DNA from: Isoetes taiwanensis
Taxonomy: Eukaryota; Streptophyta; Lycopodiopsida; Isoetales; Isoetaceae
Length of the DNA stretch: 64,000 nt
NCBI GenBank assembly: GCA_021234155.1
Contig: JAJEKV010000071.1
Span: 1,995,138 to 2,059,137 of the forward strand
Reading direction: 5' to 3'
The notes below the pieces were generated by a model. The model had not been told where the DNA came from, made no database searches, and was given only the letters and a program-made list of their open reading frames with translations. Both the position numbers and the translations under genes were made by a program. Shown here one piece after another: positions 22,013 to 33,279 of the stretch. Numbering within the stretch: position 1 is the stretch's first letter; every line of letters begins with the position of its first letter.

Positions 22013-22485
22013 CTCATAGAGTGTGCCCAGACCACTTTGGACAAGGCTCCTAAGTGCTCCCCGCGCACTGTGTGAGTGGTCGAGCACTGATCTATGCCAA
22101 AACTTGTCCAAATGCAGAAAGTAAGCACACCATTCGACTCAACTCACCTTAATTAGTAGGATTTGACCCTTAGTTTGTAGAAATTGGCCAACCCTAACTC
22201 AAATGGAGCCCCACCCCTCACAGAGTGCACTCAGACCACTTTGGACAAGGCTCCTAAGTGCTCCCCGCGCACTGTGTGAGTGGTCGACCCCTAAACTACA
22301 CCAAAACTTGTCCAAATGAAGCAAGTAAGGGCACAATCCGACCTATGTCGACGAGATATGCAGGATTCCATCCTTAGTTTGCATGTTTGGCATCATCCTC
22401 GACCCAAACAAGGCCCCACCCCTTACACAGAGTACCCAGACCACTTTGGATCATGTTCCTAAGTGCTCCCCGCGCACTGTGTGAG
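22013..22485 (+). repeat. Three hairpin repeats between ORF1 and ORF2, copy 2
   Basis: Hairpins at 22013-22076, 22217-22280 and 22422-22485, spacing 204-205 bases as in copy 1. The first has CTCATAGAGTGTGC in the left arm and the third has lost two arm bases (AGAGTACCC). The right arm GCGCACTGTGTGAG is unchanged in all three. Confidence 0.9.
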
Positions 22486-22661
22486 TGGTCACACTTAAAT
22501 TGTCCTAACTTAGCATAACTTTCACCAAATTAGAGGAAATTGTTGCAATAGGATCCTTAGAATGCACTCCTTAGCATGATTACTTGTCTTTTGCATAGCA
22601 ATACCTTAGAATCATAGGTTTTTCCCAAACCCTAAAATTTCCCAAAATTAGGGTTTTTGCC

Positions 22662-22670
22662 TATAAGTAG
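22662..22670 (+). promoter_or_regulatory. TATA-like box of ORF2, copy 2
   Basis: TATAAGTAG, 118 bases upstream of the ORF2 ATG at 22780, between AATTAGGGTTTTTGCC and ACCACAACCC. Confidence 0.6.
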
Positions 22671-22779
22671 ACCACAACCCTCATTTGCATCCTACGCCCT
22701 TGCTCCTCACTCCTAGCCAATTTTCCAGGCCCCTAAGGCGCTTTCCCATCTGTTTAATATCCCCAGCTGCTCATAGACC

Positions 22780-24457
22780 ATGGCAACCTTTGCATTTAGG
22801 CGATGGTACAGTGCCACAGCTCATGTGGCCGAGGCCAACATCAACTCCGTCTTCGCCGTTTTCCAGAAGCAGGTTGATGTGGAGGCCACCATCAATGCCA
22901 CCCCCTTCTACCAAGACATTATGTCGGAGTTCCAGCTAAGATAGGACCTTCTCTAGTAGAGCTGCCACCTTGCGTAGGATATTTTGCACCAAACATGGCC
23001 CTCAAGATAGCACTCCAAGACATACCTAATATAGACAAGTACCTAGAAAACAAGGCTAGTCGCCTACCTAATTACATGTCTGTATCTGCCAACAGGAGAA
23101 GATACTTCTCTTACAATGCAGCCGTAGCTATTTTCCTATCTCTTCGAGCCCAAACCCAGATAGGAGAACCATCGGTGCAACCCCTAGACATAGAGCCAAT
23201 GGCCATGGCAGCAGCTGAAGAAGAGCAAATGCGCCTTGCATACGAGGAGGCAGAGGAAGAAGAAGAGGAAGGAAGCGGCTCGGATTCAGAGGACATCGAC
23301 CTGGTATAAGAAAGGAAACAAGCAGAGCAGCAGCTCCAAAGCTTCGAAGAAGGGCTCAAAGTTACAAGAACAGCCCCACCACTTGGGCAAGGAATTACAA
23401 GCTTGACCCCGGTGATTATAGGAGGAGAGGCACTCCATGATATTAAGAACCTCCCCGAGTGCCGAGACAGGGGCTACAGGGTAGATGAACTCCTACATCC
23501 TACGACAAGATCATGATCTCGACGACTTCATCGACAGAGAAATTCAAGACTTCCCCATCAGCATAAGGGAAGCCAGAACATACACCCGGCCAGACATCCA
23601 CAGATATTGAAGCCTACACCGACATCAGACAGATGATGGCTGAGCAAGAGTTGCTGACGGAAGAGGAGTTCTTGGCGATTCAGGAGCGCATGGGAATCAA
23701 GGGAAAATCAACGTCTATACTCCCACCTAGCACATCGGCATCGGCACCAGCATCATCAGAAAGAAGAAGCATCAACCTGACATCTTCCATGTACCGTGAC
23801 TACAGAGAGACGGTGGAAGTACCAGTTGATGAGTACTCCGGAAGACACCAAGCAGCCTTCACATCAGGCGGAGAGGCAGGGCATGACAAAGCCCTTAGGT
23901 TCTATCTCCCTTTACTCATAGATGGAAGGATAGCGGTCATACACTGCCAATTCAACCCACGGGGTGAAGAAGGAGTCTTCAAGCTCATCGCTCTCTCAGG
24001 ATTCGGAAGTCATGCTCGTATGGCCCCAAACATCGACCATGTCATCCTCGTCAAGAGAACGATAGCATTGAGCATCTTCGACTTCGCAGTCCCCTACAGA
24101 TGGCAGGGCAGATTGGCAGTGACTGCAACCTACACATCGGACAGGAGAATCGAAGACTTGGTGACCGCACTTCAAGGAGGCCGCCGCGAACATTTCTCTT
24201 CTGCAACCCGATGCGAAAAGAAGCTTTGTGCTAAGTCGAATAGTTCTCAATTTTGGACATTCGTGGGATGGAAAAGAACGCAGGAGTTGAACATGCACTA
24301 TTGCCATCTGTTTTGTACCCGTATGATAGATAGGTGCTATTTGACTACCATAGGATTCCCATTATTCTTTATTGTTTTCATTTATTTTATTTTATTTTTG
24401 CATCCGATGATAGTCAGCGGGGTTTGGGCATTGAATGGGGTCAACCATTATCAATAG
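22780..24457 (+). pseudogene. ORF2/ORF3, copy 2
   Basis: The start ATG at 22780 is intact (MATFAFRRWYSATAHVAEAN). A one-base loss near 22934 breaks the frame; it resumes at 22995 (MALKIALQDIPNIDKYLENK) and ends in an acidic tail, EEEEEEGSGSDSEDIDLV, with TAA. The codons after that TAA continue in the same frame (QLQSFEEGLKVTRTAPPLG). ORF3 starts near its MNSYIL start, shifts once near 23585, and is open from 23633 to 24457. It contains TEEEFLAIQERMG, an Ser/Ala-rich linker and ALRFYLPLLIDGRIAVIHCQ. The C-terminal domain matches the 62814-63797 gene. The last 80 or so codons have no match there and may not belong. Confidence 0.6.
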
Positions 24458-24830
24458 CTTGACCGCTAGACTGTCATCGCGATGTCATTTATTTTATTTT
24501 ATTTTTGCATCCGATGACAGTCAGCGGGGTTTGGGCATTGAATGGGGTCAACCATTATCAATAGCTTGACTGCTAGACTATCATCGCGATGGATGTTCTA
24601 TATTCTTTTCATTTATTTTATTTTATTTTTGCATCCGATGACAGTCAGCGGGTTTTGGGCATTGAATGGGGTCAACTATTATCAATAGCTTGACCACTAA
24701 ACTGTCATTGCGATGATGTTCTATTCATCTATTTCATCTTATTTTTACATCCCATGATAGTCAGTGGATTTTAGGCTTTGGGGTCGCCCACTACCAATAG
24801 CTTGACCACTAGGCTGGCATAGCGCTGTGA
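24379..24830 (+). repeat. Four tandem units of about 105-120 bp, each able to fold
   Basis: Units begin near 24379, 24485, 24606 and 24723, with an AT-rich TTTATTTTATTTTATTTTTG head. The body has arms CGATGACAGTC and GACTGTCATCG about 60 bases apart, enclosing a second pair GGGGTCAA and TTGACC. The fourth unit is the most diverged. The array directly follows ORF3 of copy 2 and is absent from copy 1, which breaks off before it. Confidence 0.85.
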
Positions 24831-25357
24831 TTTATTGTATATCTTTTGTTGATTTTCTTTAAAAGTCCTCAGACAGAGAACAAAAAAAATAGAAAAATGA
24901 ATGACGTGAGATAGCACGTTATCTATCATATGGGCAGAGAAGGGAGATTTTTTTATTTTTTTATTTTTCCTCTTTTGTCATACCTTATTAGAACAACGGT
25001 GAATAAGTCGTCTGTACTTGTCTAATTAGTGGTTGAAGAAAACACGCGTATGCAAGCATCTACACATATGATAATTACGGAAAACCCAACTTGTTAACAA
25101 AAGAGTTCTCTGTACATAACATTTCTCTTGCGTATACATGCGAGATTCGTGTATCATTGACTATTTGCAAAGACACATGTACCTCATATTCGAATGACGT
25201 CGAAGAAGTCATATGTACCTGCTCAATAATGATTAAAGAAAAGAAAGCACACATTAGCAGAGAAAACGTTAAGGCAAACATACCTTTGTAGTAGAGAATT
25301 GAAGAAGCCACAAAGAAGCTGCACATATGATGTGATAATTAAGAAAAACTTAGCTGG
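24831..25357. other. Non-coding stretch before the Helitron remnant
   Basis: AT-rich with no supported gene. The pieces CTTGTTAACAAA...CATATGATAATTA occur twice (about 25065 and 25325), a small imperfect direct repeat. Confidence 0.4.
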
Positions 25358-28300
25358 TTAGCAAAGTAGTTCTTTGTAGACAACATTCGCAGTGTATTTT
25401 GTTGTGTTATCCGAAGATAAGAGGATGAGTACATCTTCCCTCTTTCGTATACGTGTCAGGGCCGTGTGTAATTGACCATGTGCAAAGACATTCGTACGTA
25501 AATCAAGGACAACACGATCCAACATTAGTCCCTGGCAGCTATTGAAGGTGGTGGAGTATGCTAGTCGTAATGGTAGTTGGCGTCTGTGGATGGTCCATGG
25601 TCTATTTTCGGGTTGGTAAAAGAAGTCAGTCCTTGAAATTGGATACGTGCAATCATTCAAACGTGCTGTTGACCCTAGAACTTTGACCATTACGAACTTA
25701 TCATGCATTGACGTGATCATGACTCTTGCATTCTTCACCAAACCCTTTTCAGTGTCAAGTCGTTTCATAACGTGGCATATTGCTCCTTAAGATTCGGGTT
25801 CGTGTTCGGGAATGCTTAATGGGTGAAATTGTTCAAAAAATCTGACGTTGCATAAGGATGGTCATACACGATTTCATCTTCTTCACTAATGTGATCGTGG
25901 CTATAATATTTCTTACTTTTGTTGGACACTTTATCTAGCATACGTTCGTTGAAATCTTTGACGTGTTTGTTGATAGGAGACAAAAATGCTCGTTTCTCAC
26001 ACTGACTTGGATTCTTCAAGATGTCAGACGGATACAGAAACTCTTCCGCGTCTGTAATTTTGGTAGTTTTGTTAAATATGTCTAAGGAAACCATCGATTC
26101 CTATGTCATCAACATATTGCATCAGCTCCGGATCACCCGCATTTCGCACTGGTTGTTCTAATTTTAGCACATGAAATGTTTGCCATAACGGAGATGACTT
26201 TATGGACGCATTGATTGCTGCAGTTTTGCCTCCTCCCTTAACAACAAGTGCTACTTACCTGAAATCTCCAGAAGCTATGAAATGCTTTGCCCCAAAGGGA
26301 GAACTATTTTTACACAACTGCTGCAAGAGGTTGTGTACACTCTCTATAACTGCTTTATTAGCCATTGGGGACTCATCCCAAGTTATCGCTCTTACTGCAA
26401 TGAGAAGTTCAGCGGCTCCTGAATCTCGTTCTAATAATGAATGTAGGCCTGCATTTTTTTCTACAACCGGTATTTGGAAAAGCGAGTGAGCAGTTCGACC
26501 TCCTGGGTATTGAAGATCTGCAAGTGTTGTTCTTCCGCATGGAAGCACTATGTCCTTATTCCCGCATATCAATAAATATATACAGTTAAGAACAAACGTT
26601 TTTCCTGTACCAGCCTTGCCATTTACAAATATTGGTTGCTTGCTGTGTATCTGTTTTATCTCATCTCGTATGTAACTATATACTTCTAATTGGTTATTGT
26701 TCATTGCGTTTCACATCTCTATTACAGCTTCTAAATAAGCTCCATGATCAGGAAAGACGGATGACTCATGCATTACATCTCTTACGAGACGAGCGTGCAA
26801 TTGTAACCCGAAGGCTACAATGTTAGTGCCATGTTGAATCAATATATTATTAATTAAGTGGAGTGATTCGTTAAATGCAACTGTTTCTTCATTGGAGTAT
26901 TGGTCTAGCAAATCAATGCTCATTGGTACTCGGAATCTATTCCATATTTCGAGTGCCGGTGCTTGATCAAGTAAGACCATTGCAAATAAAAATCGTAGTT
27001 GTGTGGGACTTAGAGACAATGATGTTGCTTCTTCCATAATTAGCGTTGCCTCGTTACACACTGCAAGTAGTCCATGTGCTTCTGCAGCTTGTCGGTAAGT
27101 CTCATATTCCAAATTATTTACGATCTTGATTTCATCCCACGTTCTTATAGGCCGGTGTATTAGGATTTGTCTTAAATAAAATGCTTCACCAACTCGAGGC
27201 AATAATAAATGTATCCTACATATAATTGGTTGCAGAGTTCTTTTTTTGACAATACTTTTTGCGTATCCTGGCCGTTCTTGCTCTAGATACTCACCACGTT
27301 GCAAGATAGATGTCTTATGGACGTAATGTGTATTGTTCATGATATTGGATATATGTGAGGGAATCAAACTCGGAATCTAGTGGTCGTGAAAAATAGTGGT
27401 CCAAGAGTGAATTTGTATTTGGTAACCGTAGGTGTAATGGGAGACATCTGACGGACGGTGACTTATCTGTTATATGATACGGCATTATTCTCCATGATGC
27501 CTCCATGGCAGACAGATATCGGCATTGATGTAGTCTCGTATTTCGTTTGTACCAGTTGGTCTCGTAGGTTTATCCGGTGATATACTTTTCGAAGAATCTA
27601 TCGACGTCTCCATTTCTTGCCCTTTATTTGCTAAGGAATCACATGACATATATTGAGTTTGTTGACTACTCCTTGACGAAGATTGAGCTGCAGATTCATT
27701 ATCCTGTGTTACTCGAAAGTTGGCACTATCGAACCCTTTATATATATAACCATAGAGATAGGAAAAGACGTGCACAGTAGATGCAACATCGACGGTGATA
27801 TGGCAATCTAGCTCATGGAGTAAGAATGCATTGTACGGGACTACCCACATATCATCTGCACTTCTTCTTCTATATTGTACATAACCCCTTGAATCAAGAT
27901 ATGTCGCGGGATTCACGGGCTTTGGGAAGTTGTAACAACACGAAGTATTGTTAGAAGAACATCTCTCCGTGTGTCTATGAATCATGAACTTTTGTACTTG
28001 GGCTCGAAGTACGGGATCCGATGGCAGTTCAGCAGAAATGATTTCGTAGATGCAGTCGATCGGTATATCAGGTTCTGTGTGCAGCACAAGGTGAGCGTGG
28101 GGCAATCCTCGTTTTTGGAACTCTACAGTATGTATCATATACGAATACGTTGAAAGAATTTTCATAGCAACTCTTTTAGTCGTTATAGTCTACCATGGAA
28201 ACATCGAACAACGATCATAGGTGCATCAGATGCGTTTTGTCTTGGCCTAAGTGTAGTTCGTATCTCGGGCCAATCTGTGTTTGTCGTCATCGTAATAAAT

Positions 28301-28515
28301 AGGGTGAGACGACCTTTTGCCCTTGAGAGCGCTAATGCATCTGCTACTTGTACTGAACACCATCTCTTACACCCCAAGAATGACGCAGGCAAGATAACGT
28401 CATTGTCATCATCATTATCATGTTCAGAATAGTCTTCGTCATACTGTATTCTTTTATTTCGGAATGCCGGCGTTCTAAAATAATTTAGGCGAGCATCTTC
28501 AACTCTTGAATACAT
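25358..28515 (-). pseudogene. Helitron Rep/helicase remnant (minus strand)
   Basis: Read from right to left. At 28515-28183 is a Helitron-like N segment (RVEDARLNYFRTPAFRNKR, RWCSVQVADALALSRAKGR). At 28165-27485 is the Rep domain with the HUH motif in FQKRGLPHAHLVLHTEPDIP and the two-tyrosine region SYLYGYIYKG. Middle segments follow at 27367-26711. Then comes a PIF1-type helicase with Walker A NGKAGTGKTF (26704-26255) and a Walker B-like WDESPM. Finally 25768-25358 carries LRLAYSTTFNSCQGLMLD and the helicase end ALTRIRKRED. Frameshifts and stops separate these pieces. It is a rolling-circle transposon gene, inactive here. The family is clear. Confidence 0.92.
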
Positions 28516-28559
28516 ATCTACTAGGTACTCTCCGCATAGCGACCTAGCTGCAAAGATCG

Positions 28560-31017
28560 ACTTGGTGTAATCCTAACAGGAGCAACAAGGCTATGGAGCC
28601 ATACAAAATCTGCACTAAAACGGGCTCTTCACAGGTGTACGACTTGCTATCTTGGTATAGTAGAGTTATAAGAAATAGAAGCAACTCCTTTTTAGAAATT
28701 TGTGAGGATCATATTATTCTGTTAGATGAGTTCGACAAATGTTTGCCAGCATATTTTCTGCACCAAAAATAGTAGTGAATATCAGTTAATAAAATATACT
28801 TTTAGCTTAATAATTATAGTGAATATCCTTTAATAAAATGTAGTTTTTAGTTTTTTGCAAGTCAGTAAGGACCTTTGTGCTATACATTTTCAAACCTTTC
28901 AGTTTTCTAGCAGAATTTAAGCTGGGGTACCAAGAGTGGCAGGATGGAAGACAACATGATAGAATAAGCATTTGTATGCTGTTAATCTTTTAACCTTTTT
29001 GATCTGACCGTTTTCTTCTTCTTTGCCACAAGGTTTTATGTACCACGCATGCACAACAACTACGAAAGAACTTGGAGGCATGATATTATGATTTTGTGGT
29101 TCTTGAGGCAGTGGCTTTGTAAGCTGCATTCTGGTCAGACTAAAACAAGAAGCGAGATACCATGTCTTGAGTTGCATGGGAGGTAGGAAAACAATTAAAC
29201 TGCAGATTTGAGTTTAACATTTCTCATTCAACACACAGGACTAGAACAAGCCAGACTAGAAACGATAGGCCTTGCAAATGTATAACTTTCTATTTCTTAT
29301 TTACAACGTGCCATATTAGGATTTTTCTATCTGTTATTTCAACTTGGCAATTTTCTGTTTGTTGATTTGAAAGACCCTTTGAATGGATAACTCTCAGAAG
29401 GCCCTCTGTAATCCAGAGGGAATCACAGATGGAAATCGGAGATGGGGAAATGGGGAAGAGCATGGATAACTGCTGTCAGAAGATACAATATGGATAATTG
29501 TCAGAAGGCATGTTGTGAATGAAGCAGGGCTTACTACAAATCTAGATAACTGTCAGAAGTATGCTATGAATGAACCAAGGCTTACCCACAAATGTATTTT
29601 CAAAGTCTTGAGTTGGTCATGGTATTCTTTTGGAAATTTTGATGAGTTTAGAGAGAGGCTGGCACATACCATAAACATAGTTCTAAATCTGCCATAGCAT
29701 GTATTCTAGATGAGAATTAAGATTTACTTTTTACGTTGACATATTATTCATTATTTACAACTATTAACATTCTTTTGCACTTAAAATTCATGCATACCTA
29801 GGCCAAGCGTAGGATTTCTTAGTTAGATACAAAGTTGAGTCGGTGTCAATCCTCGACCAAAGTAGCTGAAACCCGTACTTCATCTTCATTGAATCTTTGC
29901 ATTTGTTATATATCAATAAGAAAGATGTAGCCATTAGACACAATATGGAACTACAAAGCCTAGCTGAACCCAAAGGGCTTCTATGTTGGAAGTGCCATGA
30001 AGACTATACAAAGCTTATCTCACAGTATTGAACGCGTTGTCCTCTCAAGGTAATAACATTTTTCTCTTTGTAATGCATAGATTGATGTTTGCCCAACACT
30101 GTATATTCTTTGCACATATTTATAAGCTAGATTTTGAGTACTTTTGTCAACAAAGAAGCAACATGTTACCCATCTCAAGGTCATACATTTCCATTCACTT
30201 CTCCATGGTTCATTTCGGTTGAATTCTTCCATTGGTTATATAAATAACAAATATGTAGCCATTACATACACTATAAACTACAAAGCCTAGCTCAATCCAA
30301 ATCCCATCTTGGAAGTGCCACAAAGCTACATTCTCCAACTCAAACTAAGAACATGCCTCTCTTTGTAATTAATTAGGTTGATGTTCGCCCAACACTGTAT
30401 ATTCATTGCACGCATATAAGAAAGACGATTTTGACTACTTTTGTCAACAAACAAGCATATTGCCATACGAAGCCTGGCTCCACCCAAAGGGCTCCCATAG
30501 TAAGATAAGATAAGACTATCAGGTACTTTTGATGTTTGCGTAACACTATATATTCGTTGCATGCTTTTAAGATAGAAGATTTTGACTACTATCATCAACA
30601 AGCAAGCAACATATTGCCAAAATCAAGGTAATTACTATTTAAAATCACATAGGTAGATGCTTGCCCAACACTACATAATTGTTGCACACATTTAACAAGC
30701 AAGATTTTGACATGTTGAATGCAACATCTCATTCACAAAATACGTTTGTCAATGAACAAGCAACATATTTACTTAACCACCAACAAACAAATTAAGTAAA
30801 TGCTTCCACTGCTATTTCTATATATCTTATATAACTCTGACAGCTTATATCTGACACAAATTGCACTTTCCCTCCAATGCCTATTTTGATAAGAGTAGGT
30901 GGTTCATGTTCATGCTAAAGCCAAAGTGCTCATTATATCACCATATATTTGACAGAACTCGCACTTGCTCTCCAAGGCCATTTTGGTTACAAAATGCTTT
31001 TCAAGTTGGTGCTAAAG
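28560..31017. repeat. Non-coding stretch with four degenerate repeats
   Basis: 28560-30080 shows no supported gene. From about 30085 to 30760 there are four imperfect copies of a unit containing GATGTTTGCCCAACACTRTA, then TTGCAC...TTTTGACTACT and CAACAAACAAGCAACAT. They start near 30085, 30380, 30530 and 30655. The copies end close to a Helitron 3' terminus, so they may be the interior of a non-autonomous Helitron. Confidence 0.5.
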
Positions 31018-31045
31018 CCTGGCAACGCCGGGCATCCATAACTAG
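31018..31045 (+). mobile_element. Helitron 3' terminus
   Basis: Hairpin CCTGGCAACGCCGGG followed by CATCCATAACTAG and then T. This is the same terminus as 1527-1554. It points opposite to the Helitron genes at 25358-28515, so it ends a different, probably non-autonomous, element lying to its left. Confidence 0.6.
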
Positions 31046-31353
31046 TAAACATAAGACTGATAAAGATTTTGTTTATAGATTGTTTAATAGAAAGCAACAT
31101 CAATTCACAAATATAAATCATGCTTTTATATTTGTCCATATATATATCATCTAAACATCCATGCTAATCTATAATATTATGCATACTGAGCAGTTAAATT
31201 TTCTTATCTTTGATCCCTACAATTGCTTTGCCCACATGTTTCTCGCAACATCGTTGGTGCATTCGACTATTTGTAGAAGACGATGTAATCGAGTAAGTTG
31301 TCCGCACATTTTGTTAATGCTCAGAGATAACTTAAGCACACTCATTGGACATC

Positions 31354-32289
31354 TTATCTAATTCTGTCGATAACCTCTCTTGTGTTTGGCCTTGCACATA
31401 ACCTATATGATGCTATGTGCAATGCAACTCGATTTCGTCTCCTCTTTCTAGTTGTTCCACTATTAACTTGATACATTCTCACTACCTCCCCATTACTTGC
31501 AACCTTATCAAATACTGCTCGAATCGCTTGATTGTTTGAACATTCACCTATCTCTTGACTAGCATGTAATGTTGTACTTGTATCCTTCTGCCCAAGCTGC
31601 TTTTCCATTATACTACAAAGCAATAGAAAATAATATCCTTAGAACACTCAAACTGTAACAGAGATGTGTGCACAATATCATAGCATATATTCATGAAACT
31701 CTCAAATATATGGATGTTCATCTTATTCACACACTACCACTGTAACAAAGGGCAATTATATATCTCAAGTTCTTCCCCACGAACTATTGACTATGTATTC
31801 AGTCACTATATAAAATAGGAACCAGTAATCTCACATTGGTAACCCCATCTAGAATGTACATAACATCTCTACCGAATACACCCATTAATACATGGCTAGT
31901 TCATCGTCTACGATAATCTCTTCTATGGAAAACTTGGATTGTCACATCGTTTCCCAAGATCAAAGCCCTGCATATGCCCTCAACATCGTCATTTGGCCCT
32001 CACAAAACCTCAATAGCAACAGGTGACGAGGGTGCATATTCCCATTTGTTATGACCTCCTCAAATAAGTCACTAGAATTTATTATTGCAATGTTATTCAT
32101 ATCTTGAATTTCAAACGAGACGATTGAAAATAAACGAACATCTCCAACAGTTCTAACAAACCCAACGACTTCTCTACTTCTTCTCGCACCAAAAACCAAT
32201 GAGTACACGAGTAAGAACTCGTGGCATCCAACTGTGCTCACATCCAAACCCCGGAGTACAGCAAACATCAACTCCACAGCTCTATCCAT
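31354..32289 (-). other. Possible coding remnants, unrecognised
   Basis: Two minus-strand frames stand out for their length in AT-rich DNA: 31623-31354 (89 residues, with a basic TTRKRRRNR stretch) and 32289-31960 (109 residues, ending LLLLRFCEGQMTMLRAYAGL). Neither matches a family I know. They could be exons of a decayed transposon gene. Support is weak. Confidence 0.2.
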
Positions 32290-32468
32290 TCAATATATGT
32301 AGCGTAGTCGAATCCCGTTAACAAAAACTCACCTAAATAATGAGATGGATTAACCCTTAATATATGTATATTAGATACGAGAATACGATATACCAAGATT
32401 TTAAGAACCACATCATGCCTCGAATTGTACCTAATCATTCTTTGTCTCTACACATAACCCTGGATATG

Positions 32469-33066
32469 GACTCAAGACCTAGTCTCCATCATGCCTCTTA
32501 TACTTTTTACGAATCTAGACCACATAACTATCACAACTCTCAAGTTTAAATTCGAAACGATGATCACGTTTCTATCCTTACACTAGGATGTCCATTGGGA
32601 GGCTTATCAAAGCCTTAAGTACATTCTAACAATTAACCTCCGAACAACATGAACGTAATTACCCAAACAGGGGGGGCCAGACGCTCAAAAAATCAAGGAT
32701 GGACTTGCAATTCGTTCGTTCACAAGTACCAACTAAGTATGAAGCAGCGGACCATGTTTCCTGAAGGGGCTCAAGGAGATCATTGACTCAAGACCTAGTC
32801 TCCATCATGTCTCTTATACTTTTTACGAATCTAGACCACATAACTATCACAACTCTCAAGTTTAAATTCGAAACGATGATCACGTTTCTATCCTTACACT
32901 ACGATGTCCATTGGGAGGCTTATCAAAGCCTTAAGTACATTCTAACAATTAACCTCCGAACAACATGATATCCTTACACTACGATGTCCATTTGGAGGCT
33001 TATCAAAGCCTTTACATTCTAACAATTAACCTCCGAACCACATGACCGTAATTACCCAAGAAGGGG
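32469..33066. repeat. Two and a half tandem copies upstream of VPS16
   Basis: A block beginning GACTCAAGACCTAGTCTCC and ending CCTCCGAACAACATGA occurs at 32469-32652 and 32784-32967. A shortened third copy lacking the first half lies at 32968-33066. It lies within 220 bases of the VPS16 start codon. Confidence 0.85.
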
Positions 33067-33279
33067 GAATCAAGGATGGGCTCGGACCCTTTCAATGCAA
33101 CTAATACCCTTGAACTTTCAAATAGCAAGTCCTCAAAATAGCATGAAAGTACGGAGTACGGGCATGTACAATGGTCATCCTTAGGCAACGTAAAAAGTTG
33201 ATCTGGAAGATGGGTAATCTTTACTGAATACATAGATAGTGCAACAAGCAAAATTTGCTAGGAAGATTAGTCGCAAACC

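Larger units (their letters stand above)
16901..24349 (+). mobile_element. H3-bearing repeat unit, copy 2
   Basis: Direct repeat of 8991-16433 with the same order of parts and scattered differences, including short indels. It also begins with the LINE end motif AATTTCTATCGTCCGCGGAG. At the right it continues past the copy 1 breakpoint into a hairpin-containing tandem array (24379-24830). Copy 2 keeps a better ORF3 and a worse ORF1 than copy 1. Confidence 0.85.

Noticed and set aside
8991..24349. CRISPR-like array from regularly spaced hairpins
   Set aside because: The DNA is eukaryotic, spacers are about 140 bases and partly related, and no cas gene exists.
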